Positions 30,801 to 41,643 of a DNA stretch of 44,024 nucleotides are shown here, in pieces. The stretch's first letter is position 1. Every line of letters begins with the position of its first letter. The notes beneath the pieces were generated by a model. That model did no database searches, was not told the DNA's origin, and worked only from the letters and a program-made list of their open reading frames with translations. Position numbers and translations under genes: made by a program. Origin of the DNA: Emmonsiellopsis sp. PD_33 (lineage: Eukaryota > Ascomycota > Eurotiomycetes > Onygenales > Ajellomycetaceae); assembly GCA_032988165.1 (NCBI GenBank), contig JANTQF010000301.1, forward strand, positions 1-44,024. Direction: 5' to 3'.

Positions 30801-32240
30801 AGGCATCGATGGCAGCTGCTGGTCTCGCCGATAAGCTTACAGCTAGCATGCTGGAGCAAGAATTGGACGACAGCGAGCCACCCACCATCAAACTTGGTGA
30901 TGCTTCGGTTGCTGCACCTTTCACCAGCAAGCTCGCAAATGTTATCGCGATTCCGAATATCATCCGTCAAGGTCGCTGCACACTGGTGGCGACTATTCAG
31001 ATGTACAAGATCCTGGCTCTTAATTGTCTGATCAGTGCGTACAGTTTGAGTGTCATCTATCTTGATGGTATTCGATTTGGAGATGGTCAAGCCACTATTA
31101 GCGGCATGCTCATGAGCGTCTGCTTCTTGTCGATTTCCCGTGCCAAGGTATGTCCCGAATACTCTCCCCTCCGTACGGTACAGCCCTGTGCAAAGAGTTT
31201 GAAACCCCCGTCCTCCATGCTAGTCCGAAAGTAGTATGGTCGGGTCACAGTTTACAGGCCAACTGAACAGCCCCCCATGTTGTGGGGAGGTTGAAGATCT
31301 CTATTACTCTCGGAGGCGAGAGATCTATCTACCGTGCAATCACGTTACGCTCTAAGCTAGATTGAGAAATGGAGGCCTACGCCCGGCTAACACCCCCCCT
31401 CGAGCTGAGCTGTGTATAACGTGATCGCACGGTAGATAGATCTCCCGCCTCCAAGACTAATAGAGATCTTCAACCTTCCCTTGGAATGAATTGTTCCATA
31501 CTACTTAGGGACGAGCGCGGAGGGGGGGTTTGAAACTCTTTGCACAACACTGTATGATCAAAAACTAACACTAGGAAATAGTCTGTTGAGGGCCTGTCCA
31601 AAGAACGCCCCCAGCCCAACATTTTCAACATCTACATCATGGGCTCCGTTCTCGGCCAATTCGCCATCCACGTCGCAACACTGATCTACCTCTCCAACTA
31701 CGTCACCACCCTAGAGCCGTAAGTTTCCTACCCATAACCGTCCTTAGATCAGAACACGCGCCATCTAACAGTTCCCACAGAAAGAAGGAAGACATCGACC
31801 TCGAAGGCGAATTCGAACCCTCCCTCCTAAACAGCGCCATCTACCTCCTCCAATTAATCCAACAAATCTCCACCTTCTCCATAAACTACCAAGGCCGACC
31901 CTTCCGCGAATCCATCCGCGAAAACCGCGGCATGTACTGGGGTCTCATCCTCACCTCGGGCGTCGCCTTCTCCTGCGCTACCGAATTCATCCCGGAACTC
32001 AATGAGAAACTCCGCCTGGTCCCCTTCAGCACCGAGTTCAAGGTCACGCTAACCCTACTTATGATGGCGGATTATGCGGGTTGCTGGCTTATTGAGAATG
32101 TGCTTAAGAACAGTTTCAGCGACTATCGACCGAAGGATATTGCGGTGCGCAGACCGGACCAGCTGGCTAGGGAGGAGAAGAGGAAGTTGGAGGAGGAGGA
32201 GGGGTTGGAGAGGGAGAAGGAGTTGAACAGGAAGGTCTGA
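27816..32240 (+). CDS. SPF1: P5A-type ATPase of the endoplasmic reticulum (Spf1/Cod1)
   Basis: Exons 27816-27817, 27877-31147, 31582-31718 and 31781-32240 give 1289 aa. The start codon appears split: AT, then a 59-bp intron (GTAAGT...CTGAC...GGAAG), then G, giving MPRLVDNSQIQSASL. Downstream, the protein has the P-type landmarks LSGEST, PPELPMELSLAVN (P5A-specific), the phosphorylation site CFDKTGTLTGED with Asp495, and CGDGTNDVGALKQAHVGVALL. About ten or more membrane segments are present, two of them N-terminal. Spf1 proteins sit in the ER, extract mistargeted mitochondrial tail-anchored helices and affect ER Mn/Ca and sterol homeostasis. The C-terminus is a charged Glu/Lys tail. The third intron is 434 bp because it holds a MITE; without it the intron would be 60 bp. 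Retention of that intron would truncate the protein before its last membrane segments. Confidence 0.95.
31181..31552. mobile_element. MITE, near-complete palindrome with TA target duplication
   Basis: A 372-bp element lies in an SPF1 intron. The ends are CAGCCCTGTGCAAAGAGTTT on the left and the complement of CAGTGTTGTGCAAAGAGTTT on the right, flanked by TA on both sides (31179-31180 and 31553-31554). The inner parts also pair: GGTTGAAGATCTCTATTA, GATCTATCTACCGTGC and ATCACGTTA recur inverted. The two arms of about 160 bp are thus mostly complementary around a short centre near 31370. There is no coding capacity. TA duplication and CAGT-like ends point to the Tc1/mariner superfamily (Fot1/pogo side). 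A parent element is not in the window. Confidence 0.85.
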
Positions 32241-32955
32241 GTTTGTAGGACCTCTCTTTTTTTAATTGGGTGGGAGAATTGGAGGGCAATGTTCTTGTTC
32301 TCTGGTTTCTTTTTCTTGCCTCTCCTTTTCTTTTTGTTTTCTTTGCTCGCATATAAAATGTCCAGTTTGATTTAATCTAATGGCTCGAGTGTATGATGGT
32401 GTGTAGATGTGGGTTGTGTCTACATGTGGTTTATATTTGATAGATGAGACACCGCTCTTTTTTTTCTTTTTTAGAAAAAAGAGGCTTACAGATATATTCT
32501 CTAACTGTGATGTGATAATTAGAATGATTGGATGTTCCCTTCTTTTATTTATTTCTGCCTTTTGTTCGGCTCAGTGTGGTATAGTCGCGTTCCTAATATA
32601 TCCTTTGGGATAATCGTTTATCCTCTTTGTGTTTCATCGTGTTTCATGAATATCAGCAGCCAAGAATAGAAAAAGCAATGCCTGTTGGATCTTTCAAGGT
32701 ACTCTGTTATTGCGAGCTTAAATGGAGTAATATATATGAGGAATGGCTAAACATATACATGCAGACATTGATATATGGCTTTATACTTCAATGAAAAGGA
32801 CTATCTCAACCGCAATGCACTATGCCCCTTGCTTAGGGAACAACAACAAAAAAAGATCAATTCATATCTCAGCAAAATAGCACGAACTAAAATACTTCAA
32901 ATATAAAAAAAGAAAAACGCATATGGTATATGGTATATGGAAACTCCACAATTGT
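32241..32955. other. Convergent intergenic region
   Basis: The 3' region of SPF1 and GLTP. It is T-rich, with an ATATGGTATATGGTATATGG short repeat near 32920-32940. No gene is seen. Confidence 0.5.
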
Positions 32956-33822
32956 CTATTTCACCGACTTCTTAATATTATCCCTCTCCAGGAACGCCTT
33001 CAGGATGGCCACGATCTTCTCCAACGCGGCCGTCTCCACCTCCAGCGCGGTCTGGGACTTGGCCGAATCCTCGCCCAACTTGGCATAAAAGTCCTTGCGA
33101 TAAGGTGTGGCACTCATGGCAGCTCCGAAGATAGGTTTCACGAGGAAATTGTGGTGGGCGCGCAGGGTGGTACTGTACGCTGCACGGAAGGAATCGGAGA
33201 GCTCTTGCGCGGCGTTGGCGATGTTGTGTCGCAGGGCTTGGGCAGTGAAGTCAAGGCCTCTGTTTATTTGGAGGTGTGAGGTTAGTTTGCTGTTCATGTA
33301 GGTTTTGTTTGTTGGTGGTTCAAGGGATGTTGTGCTCGATTGGCGGGGGATGTGGGGCAATTCATACCGGAGTAGCCAGAGAAGACCACCGCTGGCGGTG
33401 TGCTTCTTTTCTTTCAATTCGTTCTCGACGAGGGATTGGAGGGTTTCGGAGAGAGTTGGGGCAGCGAGGTATCTATCTCTAATTTTCTAAATGAAATATA
33501 TGCGGTTAGATTGGGAGGGGTATAATGAACAGAACGCGGGGGGGATAGGTACTACCTTGATATTGCCGAGAAGGTCATTCTTGACGGGAGTAAAAGCGAC
33601 GGAGCCTAAGAGATCTGGTAACAAGTAATAACCGTCAGTTATTAAGCTCTAGAGAATATTATAGGAGGGTTGTATACCAAATAGCGTAGTAAGAGCCTCT
33701 GCAGCTTCAAGGAACTCGATAGTAGAAACGCCGCTATCGTCAGCGACAGGGACGTCCGCGAAGGATCTCTTCATGGAGTCGAACCAGGTACCGCCTGGGG
33801 GAATAACCTGAGCGCTCGCCAT
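32956..33822 (-). CDS. Glycolipid transfer protein, HET-C2 type
   Basis: Four exons: 33822-33678, 33614-33556, 33486-33368 and 33259-32956, with introns of 63, 69 and 108 bp; 208 aa, the same length as Podospora HET-C2. It should carry glycosphingolipids between membranes on the cytosolic side. The sugar-binding site is intact: Asp62, Asn66 and Lys69 in VKNDLLGNIKKIRD, Trp105 in GGLLWLLRG and His143 in LRAHHNF (equivalent to HET-C2 D66, N70, K73, W109, H147, from established knowledge). The C-terminal block VKPIFGAAMSATPYRKDFY is typical. In Podospora the orthologue het-c is a vegetative incompatibility gene that acts with NLR genes het-d and het-e. No NLR partner is present here, so only the lipid-transfer role is supported. 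Confidence 0.95.
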
Positions 33823-34186
33823 GGCTGTATAAGATGTCTATAGCGGAGTATCTATCAATATAAAAACGAGACGAGCAGGAGATGAAGCAACGGAGAGGTG
33901 TTCGAAGCCAACAAAGTTCCCCACCTTCTGCGTAAGTCGTGCAAACACGCCAAACCGTGCAAACAGTGCAAACATGTCCAGCTTCCATCCGACGTCATCG
34001 GGTTGTTGACCTCATCTTGTTGTTTGATTCTATCTCAACATCACTCTAACCAACCCACCTCGAACAGGTGTTTGCCGCATAGTATCTGCTGGAACGGTGC
34101 CGTGGCATCATCACTGTTATTTTTGTTTCCTGTCCGCATTGCTATACCGCTGTTAGGCTCCAGCGCAAACCCCCCAACATGGCGAG
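33823..34186. promoter_or_regulatory. Divergent promoter, GLTP / PH-domain protein
   Basis: 364 bp between the two start codons, carrying the GCAAAC 9-bp repeat array (33939-33975), about 120-150 bp from the GLTP start. Confidence 0.6.
33939..33975 (+). repeat. 9-bp-period GCAAAC repeat, four units
   Basis: The units are GTGCAAACA, CGCCAAACC, GTGCAAACA and GTGCAAACA, followed by TG. The period is exactly 9 bp. A similar array lies at 39559 and a short copy at 8411. Confidence 0.75.
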
Positions 34187-37100
34187 ATGAGTGGCCCTCA
34201 GGTCCAAAGCCAGCCGCCTCCGGTCTACTCAAGCACTCGTTTCGTGGAGGGAAATTCGGATCTCAATCCCGACTCGTACACTGCCCAAAGATTGGTTGGT
34301 AGCATCTTTGATCTATCGCATTGTGGAGGCTATGTTAACTATTCCGTCCCGAGCTAGGAACATGCCTCTCCCAAACATCTCCATCTCACAACCCGCCGGA
34401 CCTTTATCGGGCCGCTCCCACGCGGATGGCTACAATCCCATCGTAAATCTTGGTATAAAAAATGGCTTGGATTGAAGGACTACTCATCAAAGGCTGCAAC
34501 TTTCTCGGCAGACACTTCGTTAAACCATACCAACCAACGCCAATTAACTGGGTTTCTTGGGGCGGAAACTGCGGCTATCCACAGACAAAGCTTCCCCCAA
34601 CCCGAAGACGTGTTTGATGATGAGTCGCCAGTGGAGGCTACGCCCATAGCACCGATTGATACGTCGCGAGAGGAGCCTAGGCCAGAGCAGCATGAGGAAC
34701 GCACCCCTCCTAGACAGTTTTATGATGGCCAAAATGATGGTATAGGGGATACCGCTGCCTCTCCGAGACCATCAAGTGTGAGTACGAGGACATCCTCCAC
34801 AGATCATGCGCCCGTAGAATATTTCACGGCAAAAGAATCGCTTCAAAGCAAGAGCAGATCTAGCTTTTTTGGGTCAGGAGGTATAAAAGCTCGGCAACCA
34901 GACGCTTCGGGTACAAACCAAGTCGGGCAAAGTCAGCTCGAGCAGAGTGAATCTGAGGGTCATACACGCCCGTATGAAGTACCATCATCTCCCTCAGCCA
35001 ATGAGAGTGCATTCCCGGCGGAGGATACTAGCTCTGCTGCAGCTTTGATCCCGCATAACGAGCCAAATGCGGGCGAATTGGTTTCTAGGGAGTCTACCAG
35101 ACGTCTTCAAGAGCAGGCAACTCGGGTTCAACCTCATCCTACTATAGGGGAAGGCGTGGAACGCCATCGCACTGATCAAGAGATCTTGAGTCGTGCTACA
35201 TCCGGCATGGTTCGATTTGACCGAGAGGCCAGCGCTATTAATACGCAACATATTGAATCTCAACCATCGCGGCCCCGCGAGAGCCTGGTCGCTCGAAGTC
35301 GTAGACCACCTCACATCCATGATGGCGAGGTAATCAGGGCCGAACGGATGTTAGTTCGAATTGATACAACACAACAGTCTCTTCCGGTCGATTTTAGCGA
35401 AAACGATAGCCTTAAAATAGAAACTCGAATCTCTGAAAAATGGAGGGAATTTCTTGTTGTTTGCCGCCAGAGATCCGATGAAGACACGCCTTTCACTTTA
35501 CAACTATATAAGACCCGAGTGATTCCCCAGGTACAGATTTCGCAGATAAAGAAGAATTCTTCGCATGAGATACCTCTTACGTTAACGTCCACTAACGTTA
35601 ATCTGTTTTCGTCGCTTGATAAGACCATTGTCCTTTGGCATCCACAAGAAGGGGGTACTCGGATGTATATCATGAGAACAAGATCAGCATCTCATTCAAT
35701 GGAATGGTACACATTCCTTCGAACAACACTCGGGTGGAAACGGCCTACAAAGCTTACAATTCAGGTCCCTGATCTCAATGTTGCATTACTTCTCAATCAT
35801 CCATTCGCTCAATTTGAAACCAACCGCGAACTAAGGGAGGAAGAAAATGATGAATGCTCCCAATTCCTGAGGACCATGGCTCAGGAGAAGGCCGCTGCAG
35901 CTGGCCTAATCAGGACCTGCATGAATACCCTTCTAGGGTGCCCTGAGTGGGTCGATATCCTCAATGAATGGTCTGCATCCGAAAAGATGGGGCTAGCTTG
36001 GAGAAGGTATGATCGGTTGGAATGGGTACACGGAGCAAATGAGGAACGAATGTATGGAACCATAGCAATGAGAACATCCCATGAGCTCGAGCTACGACCT
36101 AAACACCACTATCCCACCAGTATAAAACACGCGGGAGAAGAGGAGTTAGAAGAGCCACCGCCAATTGAAGGATTCCTGATCTTGCTTACCTCACAAAAAG
36201 GCAAACGTCAGCGGATGGGGAAATCGTACTCTCGACGGTTGTACTTTACCACTCAGAACGAATATCTTTGTTTCTCTAGGCCAGGACGAGCGTCTCCACC
36301 GCCACCTCCTCGATTACCTACCATTGCTGGGTCCAATATCCCGAGTGCCTCCCGAATTTCTAAAGAGGCCCCCATTATCTACCCCATCGACCCATATCCT
36401 CTAAAGGATGGGAAGATACCGTGGCTTTCACGGGAAGGGGCTTTCGCAGAACGCCATGATATAGAAGCTTACGGGGAAAGTCGACGAAATCTAGAGAACC
36501 TAGAAAGAGCAGAGGGCTATTTCAATTTATGCAAGGTGTCCGAGGTTAGAGTTACGCATAAGAGTCATCTCTCAGAAGACTCTCATCTCAATGCAGGCGA
36601 CGTTGAATTCCACGATGAGGTTCGAGATACAACCCAGAGAGAAGGGATTGAACATCACCATCAATCCCAGGCCAGCAGGTCCTTTGAGCTAGTGATGAAT
36701 GACGGGCTTGTTGTGAAATTCCGAGCCTACAATTTGCAAACGAGGGATGAGTGGGTGAAGCGGCTTTCGGATCTTGTTCGATACTGGGTTGCGCGGACAC
36801 GAGACGACATTGCCACTATGAAATCTATCCGTCAGCAGAACCTAGATCAGCTAAATATAACCGAGGACCAAGAGTCAATGTTTGGCCAGTTTGCGCAGAA
36901 GTGGGAGGTTTCAAAGGCTCTCGCCTCTCCGCATCTGTTTAATATATGCGGTATCTCGGGCTGTCGAGCGGTCAAGGTACGAACCATGTCATCTCATTCC
37001 CCACTATCACAAGCTAACTTACAGTCCTAGATGTCCGGAAATCTCTATTGCAAACCCCGCCGCCGCTCAACCTTCACCCGCTGCAGCGTAATCCTGACCG

Positions 37101-37600
37101 AAGGTCAAATTCTCACCTTCCAATCCTTCGTCCGCAAATTCTCCGGTGAACAAACCCCGCACACCCACCACGAGCGCGAATGGGCCCTCGACCTCCGAGA
37201 CTGCTACATATATAGTGGCCTGATAACAGGTTCAGACCTCCTTTACGAAACCCAAACCGTCGACAGTAGCTTGCCAGGCCACCATACGTCGCCTCGTATC
37301 TATACGTCGGACGGCTGGACGTCGTCGGACGAGGATATCGCGACTTGTTTTGTAGTCTGGCATAATACGCGGAAGACGGTTTTCCGGAGCCAGGAGCAGG
37401 ATTGTGGTGGGGCTGGGAGGAAGGGAGGGCGCGTGTTGCAGACGAAGTGGAAAAGGGTGTCTGCGTTGGGGGTGCCGGGGAGATCGATTGTGTTTAAGGC
37501 GAGGAGTCGGACTGAGCGGGATTTGTGGATGCTAGCTATCGAGACGGAGATTGATCGGCTGCAGCAGAGGGAGGATGTCAGGATTGTGTCAAGGGAGTAG
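34187..37600 (+). CDS. Large PH-domain protein, Spo71-like
   Basis: Three exons: 34187-34294, 34358-36976 and 37031-37600, with introns of 63 and 54 bp, all phase 0; 1098 aa. The first splice was chosen because it yields a continuous, family-like segment FIGPLPRGWLQSHRKSWYKK just before the long exon. Residues about 70-330 are disordered and Ser/Glu-rich. A first PH-like domain runs roughly from WREFLVVCRQRSDEDTPFTL to HSMEWYTFLRTTLGW. A second includes EGFLILLTSQKGKRQRMGKSY...RRLYFTTQNEYLCF...FRAYNLQTRDEWVKRLSDLVRYW. A third C-terminal block (SGNLYCKPRRRSTFTRCSVILTEGQIL...ARSRTERDLWMLAIETEIDRL) is also PH-like. This layout recalls yeast Spo71, a PH-domain protein that works with Vps13 in prospore membrane growth. 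The assignment is from recalled layout only. Confidence 0.75.
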
Positions 37601-38156
37601 TGGTGGTGGTTGACGGTGGTGCTGGGTATGTGTATATATATATGGTTACTTTTCCCAGGCTGGTAGGTGGGCGGGATCCCCTAGCTGTCACTTTCGAGTT
37701 CTTGACCTGGGTTCTTATTTTGCTTTCATCAAATAGTCAAGCATGGTGTTTCCGGCGTAGTTACAACTATGTACTGTAAAGGCACATTTTCGTTTCGTTC
37801 CTGTTTCGGGGATTTTCTTTTTGCTTTCTTTTTTCTTTCCAGTTTCATAACGAGGACACGACTGACTTGGTTGGTTTTGTTTTATATAAATGTACAGTAT
37901 GCTAGCTAGCTTTATAGGGAGGCGCAGCCATGAACTTGATACGCCAAAATACAATTTTCCATGATATCACAAATCCAATCCATAGCCCCTGAAATGAACA
38001 AAGAAGCCAGAAATATCAACTGTCCCTCTAAATGCAATAGCAGCGCAGTATGTGAACCTCCTCCTTCCACTCCTACCAAACCTTATCATACACACCCAAA
38101 CTCACAAAGCTATAATACATCCATCTATCTAATATACAATCCTTCCCCCTCCCCCC
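37601..38156. other. Convergent intergenic region
   Basis: The 3' ends of the PH-domain gene and IMP2. An AT repeat (TATATATATATGG) lies near 37632 and a pyrimidine-rich stretch lies at the right. No gene is seen. Confidence 0.5.
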
Positions 38157-39319
38157 TCAAACCCCCTCCTCCTCAAAATCCCTCCAATCATACGGCTTCT
38201 CAGGCCTCACCACATCCTCCTCAACTCTTGACCCATGCACACTCCCACTCCCACTCCCAATCGCCTTCCCCCTCCCCCTCCCCCTCCCACCCCCGCTACC
38301 AGACCCCAACCAATCCTCCCACCTCAACATCCGCATCCGCGGCCACAGCACGCACATCACCTGTCCCGAGATCAGACTCATCGAGATAGGCCCGTAGTTG
38401 TTGCTGTCTAGAGAGTTCTTGGGATCTGCGGAGTCGCCTTCGACCCAGACGTGGTTCCAGGGGACGATTTGCGGGGGAAGTGGGGTGGGGTTTGTTGCTT
38501 GGGTTGTTGATAAGGGGGAGGGGGGTTCTAAGGAGGAAGAGGTGGTGGTGGGGGGTGATTGGCCGGTGCCGCGAGGCGTGACGCGGTCGCCGGGTAGGGC
38601 TATTATGCGCTTTATAGCGGGTTTTGAAGGGTCGAGGTATGAGCTGGAGAGGAGAGATTGAGCTTGTTAGTTTCCGGAAATTGGACGGATGGGGAAATGA
38701 AATTCTGATCCCCCCCCCTCCCAAACAAAAAAAAAAAAAGGTGATATAACAATACTCACGGAAAAGTAACCACCATCCCCCTCCTCAACCCCTCCGCGGG
38801 CTTCCACCGCTTAACAAGCACCGCATCCTTGCTCGTCTGCATCTCCGCGAAATCCTCATTCAAATACGGCGTCATCGACGGCCCATTCACCCACATCACC
38901 TGCGCCAGATGCTCCGTCGCAGCCAGCGAAATCAGCGACACGGGCACCACCACGAGCGCCACGGTGCGACATATCCGCCCCGCCTGCCGGACGCGGGCGG
39001 TGATTCGGCCGAAGAATGGCACCTTGGAGGTGCCTGGTTTTGCTGATTGGTTACCGCCATGGGTTCCCCTTTTAGAGGAGGAGGAGGCGATGCGGCGTAG
39101 GGCTTGGGTGATTGTGGAGGCGGTGTTGGGGGTGGAGGATTTAGGGGGGCGCGGTTGTGGTGCGGAGGCGGAATCGGCTTGCGCCTTGTGTTGAGCTTCG
39201 AGGTTTTTTCGGAAGGATTGGAAGACTTCGTCCGCTTGGGCCCTGGTGGGTTCGTTCGGGGACCGTTGCTGGTTGGCTTTTTTTATAGAAGGCTTTTGTG
39301 GGGGGGGCTTTGGGGGCAT
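38157..39319 (-). CDS. IMP2: Mitochondrial inner membrane protease subunit 2 (Imp2, signal peptidase I family)
   Basis: Two exons, 39319-38760 and 38643-38157, with a 116-bp intron; 348 aa. It should remove sorting signals from proteins reaching the intermembrane space. A hydrophobic helix (VALVVVPVSLISLAA, residues 120-134) anchors it. The catalytic Ser148 lies in MWVNGPSMTPYL and the general-base Lys198 in IKRIIALPGD. The GDSADPKNSLDSNNYGPI box is typical of the family. Yeast Imp2 is only about 177 aa. Here a basic, Ser/Pro-rich N-terminal extension of about 115 residues precedes the anchor. A Ser/Thr/Pro insert of about 30 residues follows PGDRV. The C-terminus has Gly/Ser/Arg repeats. The extension may be a long presequence or a misannotated 5' part, but it is in one open exon with the core. 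Confidence 0.9.
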
Positions 39320-40196
39320 GGTGGAAGTATGGGGGGGAGTTGATATGGGCTGGATGGGTGTGCGGCGTGGCGTTGCTCGGAGGGTATTGGCCTAGGCCAT
39401 CAATTGGGAGAGGATATTTTGGTCGAATCAATGCGGTACGTTAATTTATATTAAAAATAATTAGAAAGCTGGGAGATAGCCCTCCGGAATATACCAGTAT
39501 CAACCGTCAATTGAAGTCGTGATGTTTTTGGGCGGAGCGGAGGTTTGGCGGAATAAATGTGTTTGCACTGTTTGCCTGGTTTGCCTGGTTTGCCTGGTTT
39601 GTCTTGGCATCGAAACATCGTATCGCTCTCTAGGAAGAATTCAAAAACACAGACAGAAGGTGTGTTTCTCATTCAGAGGGCCTTTTCCATTGATTTGTTA
39701 AACTAACTACCTCTCTGAAAGTCCGACCTCGTGGATTGTCTTGCTACATAAACAAAGCCAGCGCAAACATGTCTTGCTCACCGCATCATACTAAAAAGAA
39801 TCCACAGAGCTAATAAAACACATAAAACCAAATGGCCAGATTTCCTACGCCCACATCGCCAGGTCCGTGATCCATCCATAGTGTTTTCCCTCCCCCGTTT
39901 AGAAGCAGACAAAAAAAAAACAACGAAAAAAGACAGAAAAGGAAAACATGGAAACCCCCTCCCTGTTATGCCACACGGAGTCCAATGCAAGACCTCAGAG
40001 AGCTATCCCGAACGGCACGCTTGATCATTGACTAAGAGCAAATGCCGCACCTGAGGCTTGGATTGAATCTGGAAATGACGGGGAGGTGAATCGTTTTCTC
40101 AATGAGTTGTACAGCCATGGCGAAAATAAAAACCCATGCAAACAGTGAAAATTAGCAGGAAATATTCGTGATCCTCGTCCTTCGTGGTAAATCGTC
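39320..40196. other. Intergenic region with tandem repeat
   Basis: About 880 bp between the IMP2 start and the macro-gene stop. It has no supportable gene and contains the 9-bp repeat array at 39559-39607. A single related ATGCAAACAGTGA lies at 40137-40149. Confidence 0.5.
39559..39607. repeat. 9-bp tandem repeat (TTTGCCTGG)n beside GTTTGCAC units
   Basis: GTGTTTGCACTG is followed by three exact TTTGCCTGG units and a diverged fourth. On the minus strand it reads as CCAGGCAAA units ending in CAGTGCAAACAC, the same core as the array near 33950, in opposite orientation on the plus strand. It lies about 240-290 bp upstream of the IMP2 start. Confidence 0.8.
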
Positions 40197-41255
40197 TCAA
40201 TGCTTCTCCCCAGTGGAGTCTCGTTCCTTCAAATCAGCGGTGCTGGAAACGACGCTCTGAACATCAGCGGAAGTAGGGGCCTCATCCAACTCGACGGGTT
40301 CATCGTCAAGGCGTTCGGCAGTTGAGTTGGCGACGTCGGGCCGGTCGACCTTTTCCCAGTCATCCTCACTTCCGTCCTTGTCAAGGGTACGGCTCCCAGA
40401 AGTATCGCCAACTTTCGCTTTCTTCGCACCAGGCTGGCCGTCGAGGGCAGGCTCAGAGGTGGGCGGATCGGGAAGACTAGTTGCCAGAGTTGCTGGCGAC
40501 GATGAGGGATGGGCTTCTGCTTCAGTGGCAGAGGTAGATTCAGCAGAAAGGTCCTGTTCAGTTGGTGGGAAATACTCCCTGCAAAGAATACTGGTCAGCT
40601 TCAAGATTTCAAAAGGAGTTATTTCCATGGAAGCAACTCACGGAAGGAGAGCACAGTAGGCAGAGGTATCCTTTCTCTCAAAGGTGCAGAAGATTACACG
40701 GTTCAAGACACCAGGCCGGGTCTCCAAGAACTGCTTAACGGCACGAATAGCAACATCTGCAGCCTTCGGACTAGGATATCCGTAAATCCCGGTGCTAATG
40801 CAGGAGAAAGCAATGCTCTTCAACCCATGCTGAGCAGCCAGCTCCAAACTAGTGGTGTAGCAGCTGCGCAACAGCTTCTCGGGTTCTTCCTCAGCCCAAT
40901 ACACGGGGCCAACAGCGTGGATGACCTTGCGACAAGGCAACTGATACGCGTGGGTAATTTTTGCACCACCGGTGGCGCAGCCGTTCAGGGTGCGACATTC
41001 GTTCAAAAGACCACGGCCAGCAGCACGATGGATGGCACCATCAACTCCTCCTCCTCCAAGCAGAGCTTTGTTTGCGGCATTGACGATGCAGTCGACCTCG
41101 AGTTTGGTGATATCGCTGGTTACCAGGCTGATTGTGTTGTTGAGGGCCTGAGATGGCGTAGCAACGCGGGGAGACGCAACAGGAGCCAGGTGCTTGAGCT
41201 TGTACAGCAGGGACAGGGTAGGAATTTCGGACAACGAAACTAGAGGAGACCCCAT
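40197..41255 (-). CDS. Macro-domain protein (MacroD-type ADP-ribose hydrolase-like)
   Basis: Two exons, 41255-40642 and 40578-40197, with a 63-bp intron; 331 aa. The macro domain spans residues about 40-205. VNAANKALLGGGGVDGAIHRAAG (59-80) and the phosphate loop STGIYGYP (154-161) are textbook MacroD-type motifs for binding ADP-ribose and removing mono-ADP-ribose or deacetylating O-acetyl-ADP-ribose. IHAVGPVYW is also conserved. After residue 205 a disordered, acidic tail of about 125 residues contains a small basic patch (GAKKAKVG), a possible nuclear signal. The sirtuin at 26 kb makes O-acetyl-ADP-ribose, the known substrate class of such enzymes, but the two genes are 13 kb apart and no functional link is shown. 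Confidence 0.9.
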
Positions 41256-41615
41256 GGCGTCGATTCTTGAGAGTTGATCGATGGCAGATGCGGATTCAAG
41301 GGGATAGAGAGAAATGTCGAGCGCAGTGGAAGCTCTCGAGAACTGCTGCGGGGCTGCCTAACAGAACAGGAACGCGTGGAGAAGGGGACAGAAAACAGAT
41401 AATGCGGAGGGGAAATATAAAGAGAGAAGATTCTACAAATCAAGCCTCCTCCTTTGCAGCAAAGGTGGAGAGTTGGGCAGAGATGAGATGGAGAGTTGGA
41501 GTTCACAACTAAGAACAGCCATGACATCGTCAAGCGGGGACTGGGGGAAGCTTGGGGCGGGGGCATGTGACAGCACGTGACGATAAGGCTAGAGCTGTTC
41601 TGGAAGCCCCCTGTG

Positions 41616-41625
41616 ATTGGCCAAT
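41616..41625. promoter_or_regulatory. Palindromic double CCAAT box
   Basis: ATTGGCCAAT contains a CCAAT core on both strands, the site of the HAP/CBC complex in fungi. It lies between divergent genes and could act on both. Confidence 0.5.
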
Positions 41626-41643
41626 GGGGAGCCGCATTTTGAT

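Noticed and set aside
31148..31234. SPF1 ending at the stop at 31234
   Set aside because: This is intron plus MITE sequence; the protein continues in phase from 31582 with the conserved GLSKERPQPNIFNIY segment.
34443..34477. Possible 35-bp intron at the start of the PH-domain gene
   Set aside because: Another splice (34295-34357) keeps the frame fully open into the long exon and yields the family-like GPLPRGWLQSHRKSWYKK, so no such tiny intron is needed.
40509..41243. 244-codon plus-strand frame opposite the macro-domain gene
   Set aside because: Mirror of conserved macro-domain coding sequence on the minus strand.
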